From the NCBI RefSeq assembly GCF_020283565.1, contig NC_060059.1, positions 38,742,338-38,806,337 of the forward strand: a stretch of DNA of 64,000 nucleotides, given 5' to 3'. Both the position numbers and the translations under genes were made by a program. The stretch comes from Trifolium pratense (taxonomy: Eukaryota; Streptophyta; Magnoliopsida; Fabales; Fabaceae). Numbering within the stretch: position 1 is the stretch's first letter; every line of letters starts with the position of its first letter. A model generated the notes under the pieces. That model did no database searches. It worked only from the letters and a program-made list of their open reading frames with translations, and was not told where the DNA came from. Shown here one piece after another: positions 1-11,561 of this stretch.

Positions 1-1184
1 AAGATCATCAACATACAAAGAGATCACCAAAAAATTGGTTTGATCACCTTTGATATATAAAGTGGATTCACTGAGACTTTTAACAAAGCCCAATTTCATC
101 AAGTACTCATCAATCCTACTATACCAAGCTCTTGGGGCTTGTTTCAAACCATACAAGGCTTTCTTTAATAGATAGACCTTATCCTCGTGCTCTTTCACCA
201 CAAAACCTTCAGGTTGCTCAATATATATTTCTTCCTCTAGAAATCCATTTAAGAATGCTGACTTGACATCAAGATGATATATTTTCCATCCCTTCTGTGC
301 AGAAATAGATAACAACATTCTAATAGTATCCTGCCTTGCAACTGGAGCAAATGTATCAAAGAAATCAACTCCAAAAATTTGAGCATACCCTTTAACTACT
401 AACCTTGCTTTATGCTTGTTGATGGATCCATCAGCATTTAGCTTTGTTCTAAACACCCACTTCACACCTATGACCTTTTTGTGTGCAGGCCTTGTAACAA
501 GTTTCCAAGTCTGATTTTTATCAATCATGGCAAGCTCCTCCTGCATTGCAGCCCTCCATTTTGGATCTTCTTTTGCATCCCAATACCCCGCAGGTTCAAA
601 GACTGCAACATTGCATCTTTGGTAAATATCAGAGAGCAGTCTACTACCTCTTATAGGAGGATCATCAACCAATTCGTCTTGATTTTGCAAAGGGTCAACT
701 GCAGGAGGATCACTAACAAAATCATCTTGATTTTGCCAAAGGCCGGCTACTGGCTTCTTTTCTGTATCATTCCAATTCCACTGTTCATTCTCCATGAAGT
801 GCACATCCCTGCTTATCAAAATTTTCCTTGTGTTAGGTTGGAAAACTCTATAAGCTTTAGATGTTGAGCTATACCCAACAAAGATACCTGGTTCAGCTTT
901 CTTGTCTAGCTTGTCTCTTTTAATTTGTGGCACATAAGTAAAACACAAACATCCAAATATTTTAAAATTTTTCAATAAGGGCTTATAACCATACCATGCT
1001 TCAAAAGGAGTCTTCCCATCTACTGCTTTAGTGGGAAGTCTATTAAGCAAAAATACAGCCGTGTTTGCAGCCTCTGCCCAATATTCCTTAGGCAACCCTT
1101 TCTCATGAAGCATGCATCTGACCATTTCCATTATCGTCCTATTCTTTCTCTCACTAACTCCATTTTGTTGAGGGGTAATCTTGC
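1..1184 (-). pseudogene. Copia integrase C-terminus and reverse transcriptase, 5' half
   Basis: A frame different from the upstream gag frame is open from about 1184 to the window edge. It begins at QQNGVSERKN, the segment holding the last acidic residue of the integrase DDE triad. It continues through the integrase C-terminal region into reverse transcriptase, with KARLVVKGYAQ, DVKSAFLNG, LYGLKQAPRAWY and SLYVDD. No stop was seen in this frame. It lacks its own start and is uncoupled from gag by the deletion frameshift. Confidence 0.88.
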
Positions 1185-2690
1185 TTGCTTACCATACTGA
1201 CATACCTTGCAGCTTGGTAACTCAGCATCTAAGTGAGGCAAGCCTTGAACCAGCTCCTTTTGTTGCATATTCAATACCGCTGCATGATGAAAATGACCTA
1301 ATCTTTTATGCCAAATCTCTGTAGTATTAACTGTAGCTGGATAGGCTGTTTGCTCCTCCTTCATTGGATCAAATGAGAAACTTTTGCTTCTCATTTTAAT
1401 GTTGAAAATTACCTTATCATTGGCATCTTTGATCAAGCATCTCTTATTTTCAAAGATGACTTTAAATCCTTTCTCAAGTAATTGACCCACACTTAGCAAG
1501 TTTTGATCAATCTCAGGTACATACAAAACATCAGAAATTAGCTTTGTACCTGTGCAACTTTCAATGGCTACGGTTCCTTTTCCTTCAACAGCAATAAGTT
1601 TACCATTACCGATTCTGACTTTTGATATTTGTGATCTGTCCAGCTCTCTAAATATTTCTTGATCGTGGGTCATGTGACTGGTACAACCACTATCCACTAG
1701 CCAACATTCACTTGAGCTACTGCTTGTAAAACATGTTGCTACAAACAGTTGCTCATCCTCTTCTTCCTCTTGTTGATCTGCAGCTTGAGCCTCGTTATTT
1801 TGTTGAAAACGGCTTTTGCAAATTCTCTCGTGATGCCCTAGCTTGTTGCACTTTGCACACCTCACATCAGGTCTTCTCCAACATCTGAAAGGAGGATGAC
1901 CTGATTTACCGCAATGCTTGCAAGGAGGAAATTCTCTATTTCTTTCACCATTATTGTAACTAGTGTTTGCAGCTGCTTGATTGTTGAGACTCTTATATTT
2001 ATTTTCCATGCTCTTTCCTCCTCTGCCGATTTTCAGTTTAGCTTGTAATGCTCCTTCCACTGAACCTTCAGCCCTTATCATTCTTCTTTGTTCTTGGGCC
2101 TGCATAGCATTTACAAGTTCTGCCAAGGTAAGTTTTGTCAGGTCCTTAGTATTTTCTAAGGAAGTGATAGTTGCTTCAAATCTCTCAGGGACAGTCACAA
2201 GTATTTTCTGAACTATTCTGGAATCAGAAAATTCAGAACCAAGCAATCTTACTTTATTAGCAATGCCAATAAGTTTATTTGCATACTCTTTAATTGTCTC
2301 AGACTCCTTCATTTTCTGCATCTCAAATTCTCTAATCAAATTCAGCGCTTGCATTCCCCTAATCCGTTCATCTCCTTCATATTCATTCTTGAGGAAATTC
2401 CAGATTTCAAATGCGGATTTGATGGTCATGATTCTGGTGAAGATTTCTTCCGTGACAGCATCAAACAAAGACGCTCTTGCCTTTGACTTTCTTGTTTTCA
2501 TTTCTTTGTGACTTCTTATCTGAGCCATTGTTGGATTGTTTGGCAATTGAAGAACTTCGTAGTCCTCCTCAACAGCTTCCCAGAGGTCATTTGCCTCTAA
2601 ATATGCCTCCATTCTTGCTGCCCATATATGATAGTTTGCACCATCAAACACAGGCAATGGTAAGGCTTTAAAGGATGTTTCAGAATCCAT
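1131..2690 (-). pseudogene. Copia gag-protease-pre-integrase ORF, truncated by integrase deletion
   Basis: This open frame of 519 codons starts MDSETSFKALPLPVFDG, a typical Copia gag start with a DUF4219/UBN2-like region. Two CCHC zinc knuckles follow (CKHCGKSGHPPFRC and CAKCNKLGHHERIC), then an aspartic protease with the DSG motif (WLVDSGCTSHMT) and a pre-integrase segment (IWHKRLGHFHH ... CQYGKQARLP). After KQARLP the frame enters sequence that in another frame encodes QQNGVSERKN, the end of the integrase catalytic core. It stops at 1131. The DDE core is therefore missing and the polyprotein is frameshifted. Gag and protease could still be made if the RNA is expressed. Confidence 0.88.
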
Positions 2691-2773
2691 CTACTTGATG
2701 AATTGAAGAACCGTGTTTAGGCTTTTATGGTGGGTTTTACTCACTTCACTCACAAGGTCCCTTTAAGAAGAAA

Positions 2774-2785
2774 GCTCTGATACCA
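2774..2785 (-). promoter_or_regulatory. Primer binding site for initiator Met-tRNA
   Basis: The minus strand reads TGGTATCAGAGC just inside the LTR end. This is the usual plant LTR-retrotransposon sequence complementary to the 3' end of initiator methionine tRNA, and it primes minus-strand cDNA synthesis. Confidence 0.85.
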
Positions 2786-2788
2786 ATT

Positions 2789-3031
2789 TGTTGGTAAATA
2801 AGCGTAACTCACAAAATATAGGAAGAGGAAAACTATTTTTTATTGAATGGAAATCTACTATTTAATACAAAGTTGTAACTGAAATAAATAACAAATACTG
2901 AGTAAAAAACTCCTAAACTTCAGCCACTACTTTATTTGCTAATAAGTAGCTGAAAAAATAAACAAACTCTCCTAAAGACTTGGTCAACAAATGCAGCTAG
3001 CAGTAACAACTGCTGATACACATGTTCAACA
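2789..3031 (-). repeat. 5' LTR of the Copia element (243 bp)
   Basis: On the minus strand the segment begins TGTTGAACATG (plus 3021-3031) and ends in ACCAACA (plus 2789-2795), giving TG...CA termini. It is followed directly by the tRNA primer binding site and the gag region. The partner 3' LTR is outside the window, so LTR divergence and age cannot be read here. Confidence 0.75.
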
Positions 3032-3069
3032 AAAGTCAACTTTTTCTTATATATAGGACCGGAGGAGTA
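3032..3069 (+). repeat. Right-hand remnant of a Stowaway-like MITE
   Basis: The sequence next to the Copia LTR ends in GGACCGGAGGAG followed by TA. This closely resembles the right ends of the two MITEs at 42051-42503 and 42959-43201 (GGACCGGAGGGAG-TA). The left half is not seen, which fits the Copia element having landed inside this MITE. Confidence 0.55.
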
Positions 3070-3502
3070 TGAAGGACTGAGATGCGACCGTGAATTAAAA
3101 GTATGCTCATAACAGTTACTTTTGTTGCTATTTTTTTTTTTAATAAATGAATTTTGTTTGGGGGGAAATAGTATTTCTTAATGCTGAAAATTGGGCCATT
3201 ATCTCCCTTGACTTGCCAAGGTGTTACGCAACATTGGTCACAACGATTCAGTGTGCTACAATCAAGGAAACGTCGAAAACCTTGATGTCACAGCCTAGAT
3301 TGTGGGGATAGAAGTGACACATTCTCTAGGAAAATGAAGTTTAACTTTTAGTTTATGCAATATGTATTAAACATCAGTGAAGTTAGATTTTCTTTAGACA
3401 AGGCTTGAATTTTATATGGTTCTTAGTGTATTGATGATATTTATAAACCGCTTCAATCTAAAATAGTAATCTGAATTTTGGTCCCCTCTTTGATGGTTGC
3501 AG

Positions 3503-5264
3503 GTTTATTAGGAGCAATCGCCATGCTTTTGCTATCTTTCCATGAAAACCTGCATCTTGTGTTGGCACTTTTAGCATTAACAGCAGGGAGTGCTGGTGTT
3601 GCAATAGCCGACGTGACCATTGATGCATGTGTTGCACAGAACAGTATCTCTCATCCTTCCCTTGCTGCTGATATGCAAAGTTTATGTGCCTTTAGTTCTT
3701 CTGTTGGAGCGCTATTAGGATTCTCCGTTAGTGGTATCTTTGTTCACCTTATAGGCCCTATGGTTAGCCTCTTAATTTTTGTTTCCTGCCAAAACCTGTG
3801 AAGCTTTTCCTTGTCTTAAATGTACTTCATTACTTTCTTTTTTTGCAATCTGAAATATTTTTTCTTATAGGGAGTATTTCGTTTGTTGACTATTCCGGCG
3901 GGACTTGTAATTTTGGTTGGTTTTCTACTTGACGAGCCTCGAATGGAAAACTTCTCTTATAGACAGGTATAATGGTCTGTTTGAATTGACCTATTTGAGT
4001 TTATCTACTAGTATAACGTGTCAATAATCTGTTATCAGCTTATTTCCATAACTCCGAGATAGCGTATGAAGTTTATAGAAATAACTTATTCATAAGCACT
4101 TATATGATAATCGCATAATTTTGTTTATCCAAATAGGGCCTAGGTATAACTTGTCTATGTCATTTCCATGGTCCTAATACACGTGCAATCTAATTTTTCA
4201 TTCTTTAGGTGAACCGAAATTTTGTGGATGCTGGCAAGGCTATGTGGACTACATTGAAGAGTGAAGATGTATGGAGGCCTTGTTTATACATGTATTTATC
4301 CCTTGCACTAAGTTTGAATATCCTTGAAGGAATGTTTTACTGGTATACAGACTCGAAGGAGGGGCCATCTTTCTCTCAGGTATTTTGATTTCGCATCCAT
4401 CGAGATAGAAAGAAGAAATTCCATTTTGATTTTGCACTAAGTTTGTACTCCAAGTGCTTTATTTTGATACAAAATGTTATTACTGTTCATTAAAAGAGGG
4501 CATAGCAGAGTAGAAAACTGCGCCGAAATGTGATTATTGTTACCGTGACGCAGTTGAATGAAAAACATGTTTACTATTTCTTGTCTATAATTTTGTTCAG
4601 TAGAACATGATTGCGTAGAATTCAAGTAACCTTTGTCTTGTATTTTCTTATACAGGAGAGTGTAGGTTTCATATTTTCAATCAGTTCAGTCGGTTCTCTT
4701 CTAGGCGCAATACTATACCAATATGCGCTAAAGGATTACGCGTTCAGAGACGTACTCTTTTGGACTCAGTTACTCTATGGTCTATCAGGGATGTTTGATC
4801 TGATTTTAGTCTTGAGATTGAACCTCAAATTTGGTATACCAGATTACGTCTTTGTTGTGATTGTCGAAAGCATAGCTCAAATGACAAATAGACTAAAGTG
4901 GATGCCGATGCTTGTACTAAGTTCAAAGCTTTGTCCTTCTGGTATTGAAGGAACATTCTTTGCTCTATTAATGTCAATCGATAACGTTGGACTTCTATCA
5001 TCATCTTGGGGTGGTGGATTAGTACTTCATGTTCTAAAGATCACAAGAACAAAGTTTGATAACATTTGGTTGGCGATTTTGATTCGGAACATTTTACGAC
5101 TCACTCCACTTTGTATGCTGTTTTTGGTGCCTAGAGTTGATCCTAACTCTTTCATTCTTCTTCCAAAAGAAAATGTGGATCCAAAAGTGGATGCTATTGA
5201 CACTTCAGAAACAAAAGATGTTGAATTGATGTCCCTTGTACACAGTGTTGATGGTAATATATAA
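3503..5264 (+). CDS. Folate-biopterin transporter family protein, 5' exon(s) not in window
   Basis: Visible coding exons are 3503-3762, 3871-3966, 4209-4379 and 4656-5264, about 378 codons ending in TAA. The product is a multi-pass membrane carrier of the folate-biopterin (BT1) family, a major-facilitator-like group. The segment [14 protein letters not shown] and the following membrane helices match the complete paralog at 16884-19557 exon by exon, with the same intron after HLIGPM/HHLGPQ and before ESVGFI/EFVGVI. The first visible exon begins inside a codon (GT completing Gly) at what corresponds to YFVIAG|VIG in the paralog, which has no intron there. About 120 N-terminal residues, including the RRRPYF region, are missing. 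They may lie left of the Copia insertion, making that insertion intronic, or may be lost. Substrate specificity is inferred from the family only. Confidence 0.85.
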
Positions 5265-5319
5265 TAGCTTAGTGAAGATACATTCTTTTGTATTCTTAAT
5301 TTCATATACATATTTATTT

Positions 5320-6286
5320 GGGTAAATAGTGTCATACCCCCCTGCAAAATAGGCGAGTTTTGCGTTACCCCCCCTGCAAAATATTTTTTTGAGATTACCC
5401 CCTGCAATGTCAAGATTCCTTGCGTTACCCCCCTAGCTCAACAAGTGGGCATATGACATGGACGAATCTTGACGTGGCATGACACGTGGAAATTAATTTA
5501 TTTTTTATTTATTTTTAATTGCCAACTCAGTAATTATTTATTTTTTAATTAAAAAAAAATGAAAAAAACTTTTTTTTTTAAAGAAACTTTTTTTTTTACG
5601 GTAACTTTTTTTTTTAAGAAATCTTTTTTTTTTTTAAAGAAACTTTTTTTTTTTTAAAAAAACTTTTTTTTAAAGAAACTTTTTTTTAAAGAAACTTTTT
5701 TTTTCGTTCCGTTCATATGCAGCGATTGTTCTTCGTTTTCAATTTCAATTTGGGGGTTAGGACAAAGCGATTGTTCTTGCGTTACTATGTGATTGCAGTT
5801 TTTTTTTGGGTTACTCTATTATTATTAGTTATTATTATTATTATTATTAGTTTTTTGGTTACTATTATTATTATTAGTTTTTTTTTCATCTTCATTTTTT
5901 TTTGTTACTCTATTATTAGTTATTATATATATATATATATAAGAATTTTTTTATATATATATATAATAACAACTTTTAGTAAAAAAAAAAAAAAACTTTC
6001 TTTTAAGTAAGTTCATAAAAATATAACAACTTTTAAGTTTTTTTTCATTTTTTTAATTAAAAACCCACATTAATTAATGAGTTGACAATTAAAAATAAAT
6101 AAAAAATAAATTAATTTCCATGTGTCATGCCACGTCAAGATTCTTCCATGTCATATGCCCACTTGTTGAGCCAGGGGGGTAACGCAAAGAATCTTGACAT
6201 TGCAGGGGGTAATCTCAAAAAAATATTTTGCAGGGGGGGTAACGCAAAACTCGCCTATTTTGCAGGGGGTATAACACTGTTTACCC
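5320..6286. mobile_element. Non-autonomous Mutator-like element with ~200-bp TIRs and 9-bp TSD
   Basis: The left end GGGTAAATAGTGTCATAC and the reverse complement of the right end (GGGTAAACAGTGTTATAC) start long terminal inverted repeats of roughly 200 bp that carry runs such as ACCCCCCTGCAAAATA. A 9-bp direct repeat TATTTATTT flanks it exactly (5311-5319 and 6287-6295), the target-site duplication size of the Mutator superfamily. The centre is low-complexity T/A runs with no transposase. It starts 56 bp after the stop codon of the transporter gene, so it may lie in the 3' UTR or terminator. Confidence 0.9.
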
Positions 6287-6295
6287 TATTTATTT

Positions 6296-6959
6296 CCATT
6301 TTTTTTTTGTTAGGGAAAATATAGAGAAGAACATGGATGTAATATCAGAGGGATTTGAAGGGGAGAGATTATTTATTCATAAAATTTTATATGTATTTTG
6401 ACTAGAATATCTATACAAAATTTAGGTCAAATTACCCATTTTGTACTTTAAGTTTGACCATTTTCACATATTATGCATTTTAAGTATTTTTCTTCCCATA
6501 TTGGTCCTTTAAAATAGCATTTGAAAAATAAGCTATAAGCTAGTAAAACCAAAAGTAGACCACGGTTCGGGAGGACTACATACGGTTCGATTCCCCACAA
6601 TTGCGATCGGGAGGGGGCTGGAACCACTTGATACCAGAACTGACCCCCGAACCAGATTAGACGGTCTAGTGGACCGATTACCGGTGAAAATAAAAAAAAT
6701 AAAAAAAGTGAAAATAATAACACAAAATAAGATGAATTTGCCAGGGGAATAAAATTGTTAATCAGTTTAGTCAATGTAAAGATAAAATTGTTAAGACATT
6801 AAAAGGGGAATAACCAAAAAATTCATCTAAATAACAAAGTTATCAAACAATATGTCACAAAAAGAAATCAAATATACAAAGAAATAAAATGAATTAAATT
6901 CCACATAGAAAACCATTGCTTCCATCCATGAAAAGACTCAGCTCGTAAAAAACATCTAA
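6296..6959. other. Intergenic; GC-richer repeat-like patch at about 6545-6690
   Basis: This is mostly AT-rich spacer between the transporter and the lectin kinase. The patch near 6545-6690 is clearly richer in G and C (GGTTCGATTCCCC, GGGAGGGGGCTGGAACC) than its surroundings and looks like a dispersed repeat fragment. I cannot assign a family. No gene is seen. Confidence 0.4.
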
Positions 6960-8984
6960 CTATCTTCCATCACAAACAAGACTATTAGTCATTTGTGGTT
7001 GCAAAGATACCAAATTGGATGGCCTAAAACTTACAATTGGAGGAGCATGATCATGCATATCAAGTGGAAGTTCAGGTAATGCCATTTCATGATTAAGAAC
7101 CTTAATCACTTCATAAGCTTTAGGTCTTTCTTTATCATTTGAATGAGTACACCATAACCCTACAATAAGCAAACTCTTCATTTCATTAACATCAAACTCC
7201 AAATTCAATCTTTCATCAACAGCACTCATAAGATTCCCTTCAACATAAAGTCCCCAAACCCAATTCATCAAAGGTACATGAAACTCACCATCTTGAAAAA
7301 TCCTTCTACCAGTTGCTAGCTCTAAAGCAACAATACCAAAACTATACATATCAGATTCTTTACTAACCCTTCCTCCATTGATATATTCAGGTGCTAGATA
7401 ACCATAAGTTCCGACTACGCCTGTTCTTTGTGTCCTTAACATTGGATCAACAAGTTTTGCCATCCCAAAATCGCCGAGTTTTGTGCTGAAATCAGTGTCC
7501 AACAACACATTAGCTGATTTAATATCCCTATGAAGAACACATTGCTCGGCGTCATCGTGAAGATAACGAAGTGCATTCGCGACACCTAATGCAATTTTGT
7601 ATCTTACTTCCCAAGCTAAACTTTTCTTGTCACCAAATAAATGTGTGTCGAGGCTTCCATTAGGCATGAACTCAAAAACTAAAAGAAACTCGCCTTGTTC
7701 ATGACACCAACCTATGAATTGAACCAAGTTTCTATGTATTAATCGGCTTATAATCCTAACCTCGTTGATGAAAACACTTTCTGAATTCTCGAAATCGGCA
7801 AAAATCCTCTTCACAGCAACAACCTTACCTAAATAACTCAAAGCACCTTTGTAAACTTGTCCATACCCTCCCCTTCCAAGCATTCTATCATCTGCAAAAC
7901 CATTAGTAGCCGCAACTAATTCGCTATATTCAAATCTTCTCGGTATAGTCCCTTTATCCAAATCAAATTTCACCGGAACAGGTATCCCATATTCATCCAA
8001 CCCTTCATCAAGACTCTTCCTTTTCCTCTTCACTATCACCCAACCAACAATACTCGCTATCAAAAATACCAAAATAACCGGAACAATCACCGCAACAATA
8101 ATCACAACCGTTTTCAAAGACCCTTTTTTTCCATTTCCCTCTAACAAAACATCTGCGGTAGAATCCGATTTCAAATTCGAACTAAACTCCCACGAATGAA
8201 TAACATTACTTTCGGTTAAAAGACCCGTTGAAGCCGAAAAACCAATATTAACAAATTCAGGCATTTTCTTCATAAGATCAATCTGATAAGAAATTGAAGA
8301 ATTCCCAAAATTTCCATCACCTCCTTTAAAAGACCAAAAAACTTCCAAAATCTTTTTATCAGAACTATAATCAATCAAAACATGACAAACTCTACCAAGA
8401 TTATTATCAATATCAAATTTTCCATAAGCAACAGAAGTCAAAGCATTATCATCAATACCAACATGTTTCATTGGTGGATCAATAGAACCAACAAAAGTAT
8501 CAAATTCAACAGCAACAACATAGTTCATAACAAAATCACTATTTGTAGTAGCATTAAAAAGACCAAAAACACCACCAGCTGAATTAGGTGGAATTTGATA
8601 TCCTAAAGGAGCTAAAAAAAACACAAAACCGTCACCATAGGAAGTGTCGTTTAAACTATTGATTGTGAAAGTGAAACGTGTGGTGAAACTAGTGAGAGTT
8701 TTTGTGTTTTTGTCCCATAAATGTAATGGTTGTGAATAGATTGCTCTACCAACACGGAAAAGGTAACTTACTTTGTTGAGATCAATGGAACCGTTGGTGA
8801 TTCTTCCGTCACCTTGGAATGAAATGTTTTTAGCGACGGTTGGGTCGTCGAAATTTGTTATGTTGAAGAAAAGTGAGTTTGTTTTTGTTGGGAAGGAAGA
8901 AAGAGTGAAGAGTAGTGAAATGAGAAAAAGAAGGATTTTTTTGGAGGGATTAATGATGTTTGAGGAAGAACAAGAATTTGACAT
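6960..8984 (-). CDS. L-type lectin-domain receptor-like kinase
   Basis: Single-exon gene of 674 codons plus stop. The start at 8984 (MSNSCSSSN) is preferred over one 14 codons upstream because a hydrophobic signal peptide follows at once (about residues 16-36). A legume-lectin domain occupies about 37-270 (FFNITNF, GDGFVFFLAP, VAVEFDTF, HVGIDDN). A transmembrane helix is at about 291-318, followed by the basic stop-transfer KRKRK. The kinase domain starts near 362: glycine loop GRGGYGQV at 370-377, VAVKR lysine 392, HRD 485-487, DFG 505-507, APE 531-533. All catalytic residues are present, so an active RD kinase at the plasma membrane is expected. Such LecRKs act in cell-wall and defence signalling; the ligand is unknown. 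It resembles the IX clade by memory only. Confidence 0.95.
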   Translation of the reverse strand: MSNSCSSSNIINPSKKILLFLISLLFTLSSFPTKTNSLFFNITNFDDPTVAKNISFQGDGRITNGSIDLNKVSYLFRVGRAIYSQPLHLWDKNTKTLTSFTTRFTFTINSLNDTSYGDGFVFFLAPLGYQIPPNSAGGVFGLFNATTNSDFVMNYVVAVEFDTFVGSIDPPMKHVGIDDNALTSVAYGKFDIDNNLGRVCHVLIDYSSDKKILEVFWSFKGGDGNFGNSSISYQIDLMKKMPEFVNIGFSASTGLLTESNVIHSWEFSSNLKSDSTADVLLEGNGKKGSLKTVVIIVAVIVPVILVFLIASIVGWVIVKRKRKSLDEGLDEYGIPVPVKFDLDKGTIPRRFEYSELVAATNGFADDRMLGRGGYGQVYKGALSYLGKVVAVKRIFADFENSESVFINEVRIISRLIHRNLVQFIGWCHEQGEFLLVFEFMPNGSLDTHLFGDKKSLAWEVRYKIALGVANALRYLHDDAEQCVLHRDIKSANVLLDTDFSTKLGDFGMAKLVDPMLRTQRTGVVGTYGYLAPEYINGGRVSKESDMYSFGIVALELATGRRIFQDGEFHVPLMNWVWGLYVEGNLMSAVDERLNLEFDVNEMKSLLIVGLWCTHSNDKERPKAYEVIKVLNHEMALPELPLDMHDHAPPIVSFRPSNLVSLQPQMTNSLVCDGR

Positions 8985-9282
8985 GGTTGTTTGGTTTTTG
9001 TTTTGTACAATTGAAAAAACAAACATAGAATGGTTGCTTTGCTACTATGGTTTTTTTATGCTAACTAGTTGTTTGTGTTTGTTTGTAGCCATCGCATGCA
9101 TCATCCATGTGATGTGACCATCAATTAAAATTCATAAACAGTTAATTTTGGAGTTTTGTGTGCCCATTATGGATAATGGATGACAACTTGATGGTACTAG
9201 TATTGGAAAAACAAAAATTCTACCTAAACACTTTTCACTCTATCTCTATCGCTACATATTTTTCAAAATACTCATTCGTACA

Positions 9283-9445
9283 TGCCGGTATACTCATATG
9301 AAAGTGTACCAGTATGAATATGCATACCGGTAAACTCACATGAAAGTGTACTGGTATAAATATTCATACCGACAAACTTGAAAAAAAGTGTATTGGTAAA
9401 TAAATCAAACCGACATACTTCAAAAAAGTGTATCGATATGTAAAA
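9283..9445. repeat. Degenerate minisatellite, period about 46-50 bp
   Basis: Three to four imperfect units follow the pattern ATACCGGTA-AACTC-ATGAAAGTGTACYGGTAT. They lie about 300 bp upstream of the lectin kinase start, with unit divergence rising to the right. CACACCGGTACATTTTCTTTGAGTG near 9477 may be a further outlier. Confidence 0.7.
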
Positions 9446-11561
9446 TTACACTTACTCTCTTTATTTCGGCAAATTCACACCGGTACATTTTCTTTGAGTG
9501 GGATAGAGAATGAATTTTTTTTTACAGTTTTACATTATATATGAGGGCATATTTATCATTTCAATTCCAATTGTTGGGGTAGAAATTTTTTTTTTCCTAG
9601 TATTGTTTTATGTATTTTTCTAATAAAAAGTTCAGTGAGTTGGATTTAAAGTTCATCCGATATAGTAGACTTAGCCTATGTTTGTTTCAAGAGAAATAGG
9701 GGCGAAAGAGTTTGAGAAGAGAGAGTTTGGAGGAGCAGAGAAAGAAAGAAGAAAGGCTAGAAAACGCACCCTTTTCCTTTCTCTTGTGATATGCGAAGAA
9801 AGGCATAGATGGAACATATTTTGCTTGTTTTTCCACATTTACCCTCTTTTTGTTGTGCAATATCACACTGATGCACACGGAAGGAAACAATGGTCATTTT
9901 TTCTTTATTTAATTAACACAACCTGAAACAGAAGCAGTATAGTATTTTTTTTTTACGTATAGTATTGTTTTTATAATAACTTATATTAATAATATAACTT
10001 ATTTAAATCAACATAAATCAACTCATTTAAAAAATATTTTATTTAAATTCATAAATTAACTAAAATATAAACTAAATTAAAATAAAAAGTTAAATTAATT
10101 TTTATAAGAAATTATATTAGAATGATATAAAATTGCATATAAGGGTATATTTGTCCTTTTACAAATTAAACATATATCTTTCTCTTCTATTTTTCTTCTC
10201 TTTCTCTTATACCAATTAATATGTCAAATCTACTTTATTTCTCTCATATTTCTCTATTCTCACACTTTTTCTCACATTTTTCTCTCTTCTCATTTTCTCT
10301 TCACAACTAATCATACCGTGAGATTATTTATTAAAGAAGTTATCATATTGGTATCAATTGAACCAATGTGCAGTATTATTTTGTTTAGGAGAAAAGAAAA
10401 TGAAGATAGTATATATTTTTTTTGTCAAATAGTTTAGTGACTAGACTCTCACACATTTAAATGTGAAATCCGGAGACATTGTATATTTTTATAATGTATG
10501 AATTCTTCATGGTTGATTATATATAGAAAAGAATAAAATTCGGTACTACAGTGGTGTACACGAAATGATTTTGTTTTGGCTAATGATAAAGACTAAAATA
10601 AAGGAGTACCAAAATGTTCCAACTTGAATCATACTATATTAATATTAGCTGGAAAAATATGAGTGGAAAGAGGAAAATTGAGAGATATAAGAGAGGAGAG
10701 GCAGTAGAATAATGGTCTTAGCACTCCATTCCAATATTGTGACACTTTATCACCATTTTCTCCAACTTAATTTATGTTTTATAATCATTTCCAATTTAGT
10801 GCCACATTTCAAGTTTCAAGTGTGGCTTCTAACCATGGATAACTCGAGGAAACTACCCCTCCAATATTTAATCATTTGATAGTTGATTAGAATATCCTTT
10901 GGAAAAAATGCAAAATGTAATTGTATAATAAAAGTCAAGAGCGCATAACTAAAATTAACGGCAAAGTTTTTCTAAACAAACGTGATTAAATAAGAACATA
11001 TATTATAGCAAAAAAAAAAGGGATATACTAGTATATTTCAATTTAAAACACATCATGGTATTATTGGGTCAAATTTTATTCCAAATATTTCATTACTAGT
11101 ACTTACTATTCTATAAACAATTATGTTGGTTGTTAAATATGTGCTGTAATATCAACCTTTTTATAAATAAAATAAACAAATAAAAGGGTAGTTGGTGTGT
11201 AGCCACCTCATGGCATGCAAGTTGCTATTACATAAGCAGAATACGTAATTGATATTCATGGAGATGTAGGGAACATTCGGTGCACCCTTTTGGATCAATA
11301 TAAATATAATTGTGTCATGACTGCGTTAGACTTAGAATCTAGCAACACATGTTAGACTAAATGACTTTTAGGAATGGATGAGCTAATGAAAACATGTTAG
11401 ACTCATGAATATCAATTAAATTTTTTGGTGATAAAATTTGTATAATTTTAACAATGGCAGAATTCAGAATTTCAACTCAACAAGTCATAGTTGATGTAAA
11501 TGGAAAGTCCAACTATTTGTCTCAAACTTAATTGGTCTATATAAATGCCCTGTTTTTTTAG
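9446..11561. other. Intergenic AT-rich DNA
   Basis: No gene is recognised. A short segment at 10424-10480 resembles the tail half of the SINE family seen at 34054-34185. Purine-rich (9690-9770) and pyrimidine-rich (10180-10310) stretches are present. The small ORFs here have no family features and skewed composition. Confidence 0.5.

Larger units (their letters stand above)
1..3031 (-). mobile_element. Ty1/Copia LTR retrotransposon, 5' part, defective
   Basis: Read on the minus strand the order is 5' LTR (2789-3031), primer binding site, gag with zinc knuckles, protease, pre-integrase, a deleted integrase, then reverse transcriptase, which is the Copia order. The window edge cuts the element just after the YVDDL catalytic motif of reverse transcriptase (about positions 1-30), so RNase H and the 3' LTR lie to the left. 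The integrase core is deleted near 1176-1184 and the reading frame shifts there, so it is non-autonomous. It lies upstream of the first visible exon of the transporter gene at 3503 and probably sits in an intron of that gene. Confidence 0.93.

Noticed and set aside
481..867. 128-codon plus-strand ORF
   Set aside because: It is antisense to the Copia integrase/RT frame, which is open and matches conserved motifs; the ORF itself has no domain.
1981..2671. Three plus-strand ORFs over the gag region
   Set aside because: Antisense shadows of the gag-protease frame.
5320..6286. Autonomous transposase in the Mutator-like element
   Set aside because: The interior is low-complexity A/T with no transposase motif.
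8773..9117. 114-codon ORF antisense to the lectin kinase start
   Set aside because: Overlaps the signal peptide coding region in antisense; no domain and no codon support.
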